Origin: Neopestalotiopsis rosae
Taxonomy: Eukaryota > Ascomycota > Sordariomycetes > Amphisphaeriales > Sporocadaceae
Assembly: GCA_023078685.1 (NCBI GenBank)
Contig: JALGAS010000002.1
Coordinates: 7,316,001-7,380,000 of the forward strand
Length of the DNA: 64,000 nt
Reading direction: 5' to 3'
Shown piece after piece: positions 44,179 through 57,585 of this stretch. The translations under genes and the position numbers were made by a program. Below the pieces are notes generated by a model. The model was not told the DNA's origin. It made no database searches and saw only the letters and a list, made by a program, of their open reading frames with translations. Positions within the stretch are counted from its first letter, which is position 1; every line of letters starts with the position of its first letter.

Positions 44179-46373
44179 GCCGTGCACACATAATTTTTAC
44201 CTACCTCTCTGTACCTAACCCACGGGACGACCCAGCGGGTGGTAACAAAAGTGTGGTAAGTGCAGCATGTAGCTGTGTGGGGTCACCGAGGCTCTTGCCA
44301 CTTGCCGATGCTGAAATTCTGGAAATTCACAACGTGAAACCCCACGCGAGGCTGAAGGTATGGAAGGGAGAAAGGGAGGGGAGAAAGGACAGCTGGGGGA
44401 GACTTGAGGGGTTGCATCCTTCACTATACTAACTCGCTACCTACACCACATTTCGATGCTTGCGAGGTGACAGACAAGACAACACCACGAAGTATATCTT
44501 ACATCTTCATGATATTCTGTCTGCTTCTTCAATGGCTTAGACACACCACACGAACCTGCATTTTCTCGCCGACCACCCAGATGTTTTATCTTGCAGTCCA
44601 AATTGGCAAGTAATTGGCTGCAGTCAGAAACCGCCAAATGGAAATTCGAACATTGATATCGATATGCAGGCGATTGCCCGCCCCAAATATACCTACCTAC
44701 ATTATTGGACCGCTACCTTACAAATGGTTAATCCTCATGTATGCAGGTCTCCTGACAACCTAAGCGACTGTCCGCGGTGCTTGCTCCAGCCTATAGGTAG
44801 CCAGTAGGCACACCAGGCGCATGAGGTATCGTCAAAACCTTCCGCACCACACCATTTCTTGTGCCCGTGCCGCCCACCTACACAAAACTACCTACATACC
44901 ACACATCAGAAACTGCAGTCCGTTTCCGATGGCCATGTGCCAAACCAGCTTGTAGATCTTCCAGGATATACTCAGTCCAAACGAGTCCACTTGCGGGCCC
45001 GGCCGCAGTGCCTACACCATTTATGCATGGCTTGTCTTTTTGTCGGCGGCGGCTTGCTACACCAAGATTGGCAACCCGCTCCTTGCCGGTGTGCGCGCGA
45101 TAGGCCTGTCTGCATAATAACGAACACCCTAATCAACAAGTTTTAGTGGACAGATTCCATAGCCCTATTTCACCTTTTATTTCTAGAATTCTAAATGTTC
45201 GTTTTTCTTGTATCTGATTATTTCCCAATTTCCATAGTTTCCCCACCGTATTTTATTTTTTGTTTTATTTTTTTAATTGCCTTTTCCATACCCGGATACT
45301 GGATCTTGGCCAACGATGCGCGCGTCACCTGTCAGTAGCTGCGTCCGTGCCTCAGGACCCTCAACCGCAGCCGCCGACAACGACGCAGCAGCAACAACAA
45401 GTAGAAGCGCGGTCGGGCTTCACCTTCATCTTGACCCAATACAACGCCAAAGATTCTCCCACCACACTTCAGATCGTCAACATGATCCCTCGGATCGAGC
45501 CTTCCTGGCTGGAGCCACGTCAATCAAGCGGCCCTCAGAGTTACCTACCCCAGTCGTTCTCCTTCACAGTTCTCTCATATCCGAGAGCATTTGCCCTTGA
45601 GACCGGAGTGCAGAAAACAAACCATGCGGTCAACGGCTAGACGTCATTTTCTGCGCTGCGACCTCTTGCTTCTCAACCACTTGCCCTTGGGTGTGCTCTG
45701 CTCTTTGAATTCCAGCTGTTGCGTACTTTGCCACCCCTGCCTAGAGGTATGTCCGATGTGGTCCAACTCTATTCGTTTACCGGCCACAATTTCCTTCGAG
45801 AAAAGAAGTATCTTCGCCTTCGAGGATGGATGATACTACAAGTCCACTTTCCGAATGTAACGCAATAGACATCTTGACTGGGCATGGTGATCGCCGGTGT
45901 AGATGAAGTCTTCTTTCCTCTTGTTGTCTTTCTTTCCTGGTAGTCCAATTTTCCTCTTACCGGGGTACCTCCGATATAGTATGCATTGAGTATACTTGGG
46001 TCCTCACCGATTCTCATGTGCAACATCAACGGTTGTGGAGGTTCAGTGGCTTCTCCTAATTGTTAGTCTTCGACAAAGAAAAAAATTATACCCTTGGCAA
46101 GCATGAGCTAGGAAAGTATGTCTACGTTCTTTTTGGTCCCCCCCTTAATTATTATTCAACGCACCCCTGAAACTCTCGCTATTGGTTGTACGATACCAGG
46201 CGGTGTCCCATGCCTGAGTATTCGCAATCCCATGCGCATTTAGACATTGAGAACGCCGGTGGCCATAAAGTATCTTGTATGAAGCCGTACTTAAATAGAA
46301 GCGGCCGATCCGGGGACGGCTTCTTGATGTCTTGTCCACGGCCGCCTTCCAACGCAAGCAGCAAACAAACAAC

Positions 46374-48043
46374 ATGACAACTCACATTCACCCCCATACT
46401 TTACAGGTCCCCTTTGGCTCCGGCTCAGGATCGGTGGGAGACATTAGTTCTGTCTTCAACAAGACTGGTACATGTTCATCACTAAATTGGCCTGATCATG
46501 CCGTCGACCCTGATGGCAAGCTTTACAAGAATTTACGTGTGCATCAGCTAAACCTGACCCGGAAACATGTTGAAGAGATTGAAGAAGGAATTGCCGGGTT
46601 CAGAGGTAAGAGCCCAATTGAAGGCTGTTGAGCTGATTCTAATACCACGATATCAGAACTGGGACTGGACGGGGATGAGATCAACTGCAACAACTTTTTC
46701 TTGCCTACAGTTGGCCCTTTGCTGGAACGGTGCGCTCTTGAACTACATCGAGGGCATGGAGTAGTGATAATTAGAGGTCTTGACTCAACAACGTATTCCG
46801 ATGAGGACAATACGATGATCCAACTTGGTGTTGGAGATTATCTAGGACAGAAAAGGGGCGTACAGAGCTCGAAAGGAGCCATGCTGTGTACGTTTCCCAA
46901 CCACGCGCCACGGGATAGATCTCACATATCTGACTCATTGAAACAGCTCACATTGTCGAGAAGAAATCTTGGACGACACCGCCTGAGAGAAGACACGGGA
47001 TACACACAAATGTGTCTTTGGTGAGAACCACCTTCAAGGACACAAGTGGAGCTTCTGCTAACATTTCTCTAGCCCTTCCACACTGACATGGGGACCGATA
47101 TCCTTGCGCTCCAAGTTCGACAGTGTGCTAAGATCGGCGGAGAGACGTGTGTATCTCCTGTTCGTGCAATCTATAATGATCTCATGGAGAACCATCCACT
47201 GGTAGTACAGGCGCTTGGTCAGGCAGATTGGCCTGTAAGAAGGTATGTGCCTCCAGCTAACAGGCGCCAAGCGGCAGATGAGCTTTCGCCAGGTAGCAAG
47301 TTATTGACACATTGTTTTTGCAGTAGTACCAAGGGATTCATCCGATGTCCCCTGCTGGCATATCATCGGGGCAACTTGATGTTCTCTATGGACCCTGCAC
47401 GACTGGGACCGCGCGAAGGAAACAGAGCGCCGCCACTTACCGGCGAGCAGGAGGCAGCTTTGATCATTCTGCAGACTGTGGCTCGAAAACACCAGGTCAA
47501 GCTCGACCACCGCCCCGGAGATCTCGTCTTTCTGAATAACTACACAGTTCTTCACGCTAGAGAAGCTTACGAGGACGGTGATTCGACATCCCGGCATCTC
47601 GTCAGACTTTGGTTGCATAACCCGACACTTGGGCTTCCCATTCCGGATGGCTTTCACTTGATCTGGGATTGTACTTTCGGGGAGCGGTCAAAGAAAATCA
47701 TCAACCATAGTTATCCCGTAATACCAATGCCGTTGTATATTGAGAGCAAGGCAAGTCAATCTCTACCCCGTCAGATCATATACATCATGCTAACTATTGT
47801 CACAGTAAGTCTGAGAAAATTGCACAACATTTCTGTATTGAATTTAGAGCTGCGACAAGTCTGAATCAACCGAGTTCCAGTCACTGACTAATAATTCGCT
47901 TCAATAGGTATAATTCGGGAACAGCAGCTTTTGTGCCTGACGATGAAGATGACGAGGAAGGCGAGTCGGTCCAACAACACGGTGGTCCTGCGGAACATCA
48001 AGCAGCATCTAATGAAAGCCACGTGCTATCAGATGACAGTTGA
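46374..48043 (+). CDS. TauD/TfdA-like Fe(II)/2-oxoglutarate dioxygenase
   Basis: Exons 46374-46605, 46657-46887, 46947-47020, 47073-47242 and 47324 onward, with introns of 51, 59, 52 and probably 81 nt. The fold is recognisable: L-R-V-H-Q-L-N-L-T-R, then G-H-G-V-V-I-I-R-G-L-D, the iron-binding P-F-H-T-D-M-G-T-D (H-x-D), and the strand C-P-L-L-A-Y. Then come R-P-G-D-L-V-F-L-N-N-Y-T-V-L-H-A-R, where the distal His lies, and R-H-L-V-R-L-W-L, whose Arg holds 2-oxoglutarate. Family members hydroxylate taurine, aryloxyacetates or related acids; no substrate is visible here. The fourth intron is a multiple of three and stop-free, so retention would give a variant with 27 extra residues. The last exons (about 47750-48043) are unresolved: an acidic V-P-D-D-E-D-D-E-E tail seems to belong, but the junctions to it are ambiguous. 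Confidence 0.8.
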
Positions 48044-51000
48044 GCGGGAAGCAGCGGTCTGGATGCGTGAATAGGGTGTCATGGGAACGAGAAATACTTG
48101 TTTTTGTCTGGGTTGGTTTCAAATTCTTAGAGTGGTATGAACAGCGTTTGGTACATTTCTTGATTGGGAGGAAAAGCAATTTTTTGAAGTTTAAATACCT
48201 ATCTAACACATTTTCTGTCTTCCTCATATCCTGCCAATGTTGTTTACATAACCGGGTCTGGAGACATTCTTTATGATTATCATGCGCCGCTCTTTGCGAC
48301 TTCTCACGAGTAGGACATAAAAACGGCAGAAAATAAAATAAATAATTATCAGCAGAGACGTCAAACTTGCAGTTGAGTTGGGTTCAAACCAAAGCACCGA
48401 TCAGGTGTATGCAAGATTTAAGTGGCTGCTTCATTAGTAAGACTAAGACCCTGGAATTGTAGCCGATAACGTCTCTGCTGCATAAAAGACTACATCATAG
48501 TAAAATCATCTATAATTGGATCGTGGCGCTTAAGAGACCGGTGTGGGCAACCACATGACAATTCATTTCTTTCTTTTCCCGAATCCGTGGTTAGGGGCAA
48601 CGGCTTTCTTCTTTCATTCGTCAGTCGTAATACAAGTCATAATTCCTTTTTCTCCAATGATTTCTTTTTGATGGCAACGTAATTGTACAATACTTGCTTT
48701 TGAGAGCTGCCATATGCAGTATGTAGTTCGAGCGGCGCTGAACCTAGTGAGAGATCCCTTTTCACACTGATAAGGTTGCTTCCGTACATGTCGGCACTTG
48801 TTTGTGATCAGGGAGTTGTTGAAAAGAGGGAGGCGAAATAGGAATTTCATTATACTAGGTTGTTCGTGCACGGATGAACGGCGCGAATATGCCGAAAAAG
48901 TTCCTTTCGGAGAGCGAGGTCAAGGCCTCGGAGTACTATAGCTATGTACTTGTAGGTGATTGTAATGATCTTTGAGGGTGGCGTCGCGAGCCGAGCCGTC
49001 CGATATAACTTTAGACCGTTCTAACGGCTAGCTTTGATATTTTGAACTCGAATGGACGGACATCAATCCCACACTAAATGATGGCTCGCTTCACTGCATC
49101 TACTCTACAGCACTATGATCTCCACAGTCAGATAAGCAATGACAAAATAACGGTTTCGTCTTCGTGGTACGAGATGGTCTCCTTGTGGCAAGAGGCAGAC
49201 GCCGTACTAGATCATGATCATGTAAGCGCCGGACGATTGCATACCTAGTGATTCCACCATGACGAGAAAGATTGTGCTCGGACGTACTGATTTCTACTTG
49301 CCTCCTATGCGCTGGATCCTCGAAGGTCTCCATTCTGCCATTATACCCGGCACTCGAAGCAGCGGCCGCCCACAGGACTACGTAGACCGGCGGTTATCTG
49401 AAAATTATCTTGTCCCTACCTCATGTTTTCTTCTACATCACACTTGATCCACAAAGCAGATGTAAACTTATCTTCGCCTTCCGGTGGCGTCAGGTTATTC
49501 GAATCGAGTAATGTTGCCGTGCCTGCTGCTGCACAAAAGGACCATGATACGCGCTCATATTGGCTCATCGGCCGGACTCTCGGTGAGTGACAGGACAGTG
49601 AATATCAAAGATATAGGCAGAATGTCGATTTCTGATACTACTACTCACTTGGTTTCTCAATTGGAGGGTCTCGCACGAGCCGCCATGCGAGTTGAAACTT
49701 TACGAATTTTTGAAACTGAGCATGGATAACACGGACACTTGAGATCCAGTGAAAGGTTACCTGCGCAATTGGTGGCGGAATCAATTTGTTTGCGCTGAGG
49801 CGAAATATCAGCCAGTCGTCATCCATCGACCGGTGAGGTTCAGCACGGTGCAATCATTATCGTGTCTTAGCCGCTTTTATAGAGGGGGCAATTGCGCTGC
49901 AACAGTTGTATCAGGCGGGTACCAGTCTTTTTTTCTGTTTCTTGTGAAACTAGGGCGCTGTTTTGTGTGGGCGGTCACCGTTGGGTATCCGCACTCACAT
50001 TTGAGCATCTTGGTTACACGACATTGGGGTCCGTAGGACACGACATGATTTTATATGTCATGAAATTCCAATATTGGAGCTTGGCATTCTGTTCAAGTCT
50101 ACTAACCCGAAGAACTATTTATACCTACAATACGTAAATATCAAGTGATCTTGGACGGATGAGAATGGGCAACTTGAAGCACGCAACCTGGCTATCGGAA
50201 ACCTGAATTCTTCCCTTTCCGAAGAATCACCTGAGCGTTCTCGGAATTCCAATGTTGAGCAATATACATGAGTTTTAAGGATGATCTGGAACGCCGCGGC
50301 TGGCCGCATATTCTTGATGCAGGTTGCAAATATTCGTTAAAAGTTGCTTGTCTTTCAATATCGAGATGGGAGCCGTTCCCGCAATCATAGCGTTGGTCTC
50401 TCAACGATGGGCCAAGATCATTCCTCGATGTTCATTGAAATCATCTTGTTTCAGGTCTCGAGTTCTTATGTCAAGTATAAGCGCAGTAATGTCTGTATGA
50501 GCTAGATACAAAGTGTGAACGTACAAGACCGCATATCTTTGGGCGATCCGGTGCACGCAGACTATGGGTGCTCGAGCAGTTTCTGAGAACATCCGTGGGA
50601 GTATGATGGAGATCCAGATCCGTGATATGATCAATGATAGCTTTTCCTGCCGAGATAGACAATGTGTAGTGTTTGTCATGCCTGTGTACGCGAGTCTCCA
50701 AATCTAAAGTAAAGGACATTGTCGTCTCGGAACTTAAGTAGAGAAAAGAACATACTAAAACGAGGAAAATTTGACCAGCTCTAGGACGACTGGTGTCAGA
50801 TACCGGGTGTTTCTGGCTAACAATTTCAATCTATGAGAATTATCAATATTCCGAACGCAAGAACTAGGCTGAAGTCTCAAGTAGGCGAAACAAACATTGC
50901 GGTCAACCATTAAGCACGATTATATGACCAAGCACGTAGCGATTGATTTGCATCTTATATCTCAATGAGTTATAGAGGAGCCTCGTCTACGAAATAAAAT

Positions 51001-54000
51001 TCCAGAAGAAAAATGCCTCTATCAGCGAATGAGAAGATCATTTGATAAGGCATGTTTCACTCACTAAAGAGATTGGTATTGAACACCCTATCATCTCTCG
51101 ACAACCACCAATACTTTGCTTCTGTGGAAATCAAAACATGGCACAAATATAAGTAGAAGATTTCAAAGGATGTAGATCTTTTTCTTTTGCCGATGGGTAA
51201 AAGAGTATTACCAACTCCTTTCAAAGGTAATAATTTGATGAACGCCCTTTCTTTGCCCTTCGAAACACAAGCGATCTTGAATCCAAAGTTCAGGCGCATC
51301 TCCATTACGTGACACAACTTGGTATGTGAGAGCGGATCATGATGATTAGGCATGTACATGGGAACGCAATTAATCCAAGTAAAATTGACAGTAGTATCCG
51401 GCTGAGACTTAAGGCAAACAATGTTTTGGAGTGTAACTTGGTTCTAGTTTCAGACACTCATGAGCACTATCCATCATCTTGGATCATGTAACACAATCCG
51501 GTTTAATCTTCCCGACTCTATTATAATCCATATTCATAGCCCATGCTATCGTCTCGCCGTGTTTTGGTAGTTGAAGTAAATCCAACCAATATTTTCACGA
51601 ATCACAAAGGGCCCCTCATTGGCCTCAAGTTGTCAGATGGAGGGCATCTAATTAAGCCATTGATTCCCCTACGTAACAACCAGCCATGTCACATACGAAA
51701 GAATCAATTGATGTTGATGCATCAAATTGGATCAGTAAAAGTCACGCCTTGGCGTTACCTTCATCATTTGAATGGAACACATCATGATCAGACTTTACCT
51801 ACGTTTTCTGGAAGTGATGTCGTCCACTCTGTGCACCAAAGCCGAAACTTGATCTGGAATCTCAGATTTCAAACACAAAGAGTTCGTGAGAACCCCAATC
51901 ACAATTTGGCTCAAGATGCTTCAGAGTCCAAAGCAAGATTTTATATACTGAATCGAGCGTTGCCTAAATAGCTAGGTTAGTTAGATGCCTATTTCAACCA
52001 TATTGCGACAAATCATTCCCCATATACTGGGCTCATCTTGGAATGCCAATCTATAGTTTTCGAGATTATACAATCAAGAATCGTCGATAACTCACATGAA
52101 ATTGATTAAAATTAATGAAGACCAATCTTCGGGTAATGCTGGCTCTTTTTGAACATTGCCTTGCCATAAGCGACTGAAGGTTCATGGTTTCAGCTCTCAA
52201 AACTACAAATAGACAATCGCGTAGACTTGCGGTCTCTTAAAGGCACAAGCGCAACAAGATTGGCAGATAGAATGGAATCGAGTCATATTGTTTGGTCTCA
52301 GAACAGTACGGCCATTATTGATTAATCAGTAAGTCAGCTTACTTCAAATGGAGATGACCTATGCCTAAGAGACTTCTGAGATGGAGCCCGCAAGGTTATA
52401 TAAGAGACACGGCGCTATCACTACTATGGTTTTCTATAAAAGAACCAGTACTTGATCTTAAATTCAATTGTGAGTTCGTAGTTAAGCCTTCTGCATGAAC
52501 AGATCTTAATGTTCATCCGTAATATCGATACGATGTCATACCTGCCTCACTTATGCTTCAAACAATCGCTCTTGGGCAAGATAATAGGTTAATGAACATT
52601 GACGAATGATAAAACGCGACTGATTTTGGAGGAATAATATTGTGTAGTATGTCTCTGACCTCCTGAAACATTCCAGAATGCTCTGAGCCAGTAGATAACG
52701 GGGTGAATACTATGAGAAAGTTATTATCTACGCTTCACTGATCTCATCTTCTGTTGCAGCATTTGGAATTATCTCGTTGTCCTGTAATATTCGTTCGATG
52801 GATTCTTACAAGGTGCATGGCATTGACCACTGGAACTCATCAGGACTAAAGAATTATCACAGACATAACAAGACCACGAAAAATGATGCGCATACTCGGG
52901 CATGAGTTTACACTATTTATAGCTTGCCTCGTGAGACTACATACACGCATGGCGAGAAACCTCTGGACTCATACTCATTTGAGTTGCCGAAGAGAGTCAG
53001 GTTCTGAGAAGCATACATTGTTTTGTATTCTCCGCGACTATTTATGAATTGTGTCAAGGCCTCATGGTGTCGGAACACTGTTGGGGGATCCCTGCCTATA
53101 ACGCTGATCGAGATAATTAGTCGTGACCGCCATATAAGTCGAGCCCTGTGAATGAACGAGGCAGAGTTTCCAGCTCTTAGCAGTGAGAATCTCATCGAGC
53201 TCTTTTAGGAAAACTCGGGAGCCTGAGGAGATAGAGCCAAGATACAGAGCGTTACTGTAAAAGTGTAACTATCCTGCGGTCTATGCTCATCATGGGGGAG
53301 TTCTCACAAATAACTCATTTGAGATGTGACTGACTATTGCCAGGCACACCGAGGATTACGTTCTTGGATGTGGCCAGCTCTTTCTCCTCGTCAATCAGCC
53401 TGCCCCGGTAGATCCCCCGAGTATCCGCGAATACGATTTCTTCATTATGAATCATACCAGGACTACGACGCAAGAAGCTGTATTCAGGCTGCCAAGGATG
53501 ATCTGAATGATCACGAGGGGAATCTTCTCATGCGTGAGGCGCAGATCCCCTTGTCACGATCACCTTGCCGAGCTCTGTTCGATGGATAACGACGAGTGCC
53601 GGGATCGAGTTCCAGTCATTATCGATGGTCCTTATCATTCCAGATCTCTTTTTTGTTTCTTGTTCCAGTCGATCGGTCTTTCATGGTCTGTATCTTGCCA
53701 CGTCGGATTCTGAGTGTTCAAAGGATGGTGGTATGCATACTACCCAAGTCCTTCATAGCCAAAGAGGTGGCGTGATCTGGCTTGTCAGGCATTGCCGTAG
53801 GCGGAGCAAGCAGTTGCGGTGAAGATATGCAAGTTGACACGGTTGTGATCATCCGCCTTCTTGACGAGGCTACGAGGATGTAAGTATCAAATAGAACACA
53901 GAGATTAGAAGAGTCTAGGGGTGACGTAGCACGAAACTTGTTCCGGGGCGACATCTAGAACCATGCCTACATATGAGACTGAGAGACACATCATCATGCA

Positions 54001-55785
54001 TATCCTATCTTGTGGTGGCATTATTGGCAGGCCTGAGACCGGTCACTTAGGCTAGATTGAGTTTGCTGATGCAGCTTGACATTTACTGGTCCATATCTCC
54101 GTGTGCAACCCTAGGTGGACCGAGATGAAGGGGTCAAGATGTGCTTTATGCAGGAAACAAAATCGAGAAGGCTGAGATCAGCCTCGATTTGAGGAATTCG
54201 GAGGGTCTCCGCGTCTCTCGGCCAATGTCATTTGAGTGTGAGACAATAGGGGTCATGCAGTACCATGCAATGAGCTGTAGGATATGCGCGCCTGACTTCT
54301 ACAGATCTTAATATCCCGGTTTTGCAGTTTTCACCGCCCCTGTGCTTTCTGCGATCCAGGAATAGTATCTACAGGCAACATTATTCACACAAACGCTTGC
54401 TATGGTATACCTTTCTGATCATGATGGCTAGGATATTCCGGATAGCCTAGGCAGAGCCCAGCGTAGACGGGCCGGCGGCATTCACCAAGTTTTCTACCAG
54501 TGCTCCCAACTACAGGCGTCCAAGAGGTCGATAACTTGTTGCAGGGTGAAATCTGGATCGACCTTTTACATGCAGGAGATCCGTTCACCACCGGCCGAGG
54601 AACAGATTCCGCCGAGGAATCGGGTGCGGGACGTTCCGACCTCCGCTTTCCAAATATGATATATCACAATGCCAAGGTACGGCTCAAAGTCTAGGAAAGT
54701 AGAGGTACATAGACAATGGTTGTAGTACTTGAGGCATGGACAAAGCATGGCATGCAGATGAGAAAATTATTGAGAATTCTGCTTGAATTTCCCATTCGTA
54801 TTAGAGATACTTTTCGAGTCCCTAAACACGAACCGCATACTATGCCTATTGGGGGATGTTCGCACTTGTGAGAAGATTGTCATGTATGCAGGCGAGAGAT
54901 CACATCCTGCCCACCCATGCAGTCGAGCGTCCGGGGTTCTCATCGTCTATATGCAGGCTCAAAAACACGTTGCAGTTATGAAATCCCGGAACCCGGGACC
55001 TGGTGAAACAGGTCAAGAAGTGAACTCCATGGCATCGGGTAGATTTGACAGGATGTCACGGCGAGCTGATTACTGATCGTGGAGTGGCTGGCAGACTTTG
55101 ACGAGATGAGCAGCACGATCTATTGCTATGAGAGTTTCCGGCTAGTGAGAGAAGCAAGTTAGAAAAGTTGACATATGAGTGAAAGCCGCTGCTCATTGCC
55201 AGGTGGATGGGAACTTTAGGCAGCGGCTGAAAACACAATATGCAGCGATGGCGGTCGAAGTATAAGCGAGGCTAATGCAAGCATCATAGGGACATACAGT
55301 GAGTGTTATAGTCAACATGGTCAGTTCATACTGTTCCATCACCTTCCCCCACAATGGAAGGTATGTGAAACTTTTAGCGTGGTTCTCGGAGAGCTGGCGG
55401 CTTAGCTAATATATCTATATCGATAAGCATAGTATTGCTGGGCGGCGAGCTAGAGGCTGGTCCCGCTACGTGGCAGCAGAGGGTCTTGTGCTGGCCTTGA
55501 GATGCTTGCACTGCACCTGCCTACCGTAATTGTTCTTGAGCAACAACCAAACATCATCTTCTTTGACGAGTCACGACCGACAAACGAACCTTGAACTTGT
55601 GTTCTGGATAATTCCTACTGCCACTCAGTTCATTACCTTCACATCGCGCGAGATACAATTGTTCTCCGAGGAAGAAAAATTCCAGCCAGGGACCAACAAG
55701 TCCCATCACCTCCTGTCACCCATTCGCGACAAGGAATCATCAAATCTATCCCTTCCTTTCTTACACATACACACAGCCCGACAGC
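48044..55785. other. 7.7-kb A/T-rich gene desert
   Basis: No open frame longer than about 140 codons and none with a recognised domain. By eye the part from about 50.7 to 53.3 kb is clearly A/T-rich compared with the genes on either side. I see no long terminal repeat, reverse-transcriptase or transposase motif. Isolated frames such as 51543-51971 (plus) and 49259-49447 (plus) are not supported. It may hold decayed mobile DNA, non-coding transcripts or nothing. The last 250 nt are the SEC72 leader. Confidence 0.5.
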
Positions 55786-56445
55786 ATGAACGCACAACAA
55801 CCTATGCGCCAGGCACCGGCGCCTGCCTTACCGCCCGTGGACGAGATCATCGAGATCCTGCCGCTGCAAATTGATCCACAGACCAAGGCCATCTCGGCGC
55901 CGTCGCTGGGTTCCAACAAGGCGCTGCAGGCCGAGCTGGCGGCGCTCAACACGCTGCACCGGTCCCTGCTCGCCCTCGAGACGCCTTCGCAGACGCCCCC
56001 GCCCCCGATCCCCGTCAACCCCAAGCGCAGCGCTCAGGTCACCAAGCTGCGCGACTCGGGCAACGACTGCTACCGCAAGCAAAAGTACGCCGAGGCCATC
56101 AAGTTCTACGGCCTCGGCATCGACATGGCCCTCAAGCGCCCCTACTGGGAGCCCCAGCAGCTCGTCCGCGAGGAGATTGCCAGCCTCTACGCCAACCGCG
56201 CCCAGGCGCACATGGGTCTGCAGAGCTGGGCCGAGGGCGCCGTCGACGCCGAGGCCAGCGTCGAGGCCAAGCGGGTCGGCAATGCAAAGGCCTGGTGGCG
56301 CCGCGGCCGCTGCCTGTACGAGATGGGAAGACTCGACGAGGCCCGTGACTGGGTATCGAGAGGTCTCGAGATGGAGGGCGAGGAGGCCGAGCTCAAGACG
56401 CTGCTGGCTGAAATCAAGACCAAGCTTGCCGCCAAGAGCTCGTGA
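55786..56445 (+). CDS. SEC72: translocation protein Sec72
   Basis: Single exon, 219 residues. The N-terminal part has the pattern D-E-I-I-E-I-L-P-L-Q-I-D-P-x-T-K, followed by L-A-A-L-N-T-L-H-R-S-L-L and a Pro-rich linker. A TPR region follows at about residues 80-210: K-L-R-D-S-G-N-D-C-Y-R-K-Q-K-Y-A-E-A-I-K-F-Y, N-R-A-Q-A-H-M-G-L and A-W-W-R-R-G-R-C-L-Y-E-M-G. This architecture is that of Sec72, a peripheral subunit of the Sec62/Sec63 post-translational ER translocon. Its TPRs bind the C-termini of cytosolic Hsp70s and bring them to the translocon. Yeast Sec72 is about 190 residues, so the length fits. The gene is strikingly GC-rich in the third codon position, in contrast to the A/T-rich desert before it. 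Probably constitutive. Confidence 0.9.
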   Translation: MNAQQPMRQAPAPALPPVDEIIEILPLQIDPQTKAISAPSLGSNKALQAELAALNTLHRSLLALETPSQTPPPPIPVNPKRSAQVTKLRDSGNDCYRKQKYAEAIKFYGLGIDMALKRPYWEPQQLVREEIASLYANRAQAHMGLQSWAEGAVDAEASVEAKRVGNAKAWWRRGRCLYEMGRLDEARDWVSRGLEMEGEEAELKTLLAEIKTKLAAKSS

Positions 56446-57585
56446 GGGGGGTGTAGATCATGTCCAGTTAGCGATGATACATCTGAGGCAAGTTTCTGTG
56501 CAGTTGCGGACGGATTGCACGCAGAAACTTCGACTTTGTCCTTTTATCATGGCCACAGGCAAGGCACGGCTACTGGCTGCGAGTGAGCGAGTGTTCAGGT
56601 CGACTTGTCTGCACACCAAACATGGAGAGTGATAGACTTATTATCGGCAAAATGGAAGGAGGGAGAATGAGCAGTCTGTGGAGGTGTAGCAAAATACCAA
56701 CTTGTCTTGGGGTTGCGGTCATGCATTTGTTTTACATCGGCGTTTTCTGGAGGACCATACGGTATTATTGCCAGTCCTAAATGGTTATTTTAATGAATTC
56801 CCAACTAAAGACTGATCCTATTGCTGCTTAGTGCATGTCAGGTCTACTCATGACGTGTAGTCAAATAAAGTCAACTTGGCTTTGGAATCAAGCCATATGA
56901 GTGGTTTGGGAGGCGTTTCTGGTTTGAGCATGCATATTTCATCCCGAAACTCCAGGATTGCATGCGGCATGGTCATCAATAGAACAGGACATTGAATTGA
57001 TCTGATATAATTTGTATATGCATTTCAATCTCAAGAAAAATAACGATATAACTCCTATACGTATGGTACGATTTCTGAGACGATAACTCCAAATCTACAT
57101 TCTCAAGTGTCTGGCCCAGCTGTGCCTGCCAGATATGTGCTGACAAGTCACAAGTTGCTACCAGGCTGTCATGTCCTGAATTTGCCGTGGCTCTGGCCCA
57201 GACCTATCCTCTCCCTTATACTGTGCGTAACAAAAGAAACCGGTCATGATTTTGGACTCTTCGCATGCGGGAGTTGACCAAAAATGTGCAGCGTCAGCCA
57301 TCATGTTCGCGTCAACATATGGCTTTCTCGTCAATCTATCTCTTCCCTTCTCCCTCTCGCGGCCATCGTCCAACAATCATGGCATGTTGTCAGGTACAAG
57401 TAGTATTTCCGTGGTATCTCGTATTTGTAGTCTCGACAGACGAGACAAAGCGACGCAGCGATTTGTCGTTGGTATTTTTATGTACACGCTCGCTAAACAG
57501 TCGAAATCTTTGAGTAGTTGCATTCTTTCGTTTCTGGAGACCTGGCCGCATCGGCCAACGTCGGTCAAATAGCAGGTCGGTGTGT
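56446..57585. other. intergenic between convergent genes
   Basis: About 1.1 kb, 3' flanks of SEC72 and the small minus-strand gene. Short frames only. Confidence 0.55.

Larger units (their letters stand above)
41778..46373. other. 4.6-kb gene-poor stretch upstream of the regulator and dioxygenase
   Basis: Includes the regulator's long 5' flank, a CT tract and a TGCT-type repeat. A minus-strand frame (43660-44178) is listed separately. At 45316-45640 two overlapping C-rich frames could be the first exon of an unrecognised gene or simply a pyrimidine-rich leader. Nothing further is supported. Confidence 0.45.

Noticed and set aside
51543..51971. 142-codon plus-strand frame in the A/T-rich desert
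   Set aside because: Composition unlike the genuine genes, no domain or signal, no neighbouring exons.
55828..56632. Long frames on both strands over SEC72
   Set aside because: Shadow frames due to strong third-position GC bias; the TPR frame explains the sequence.
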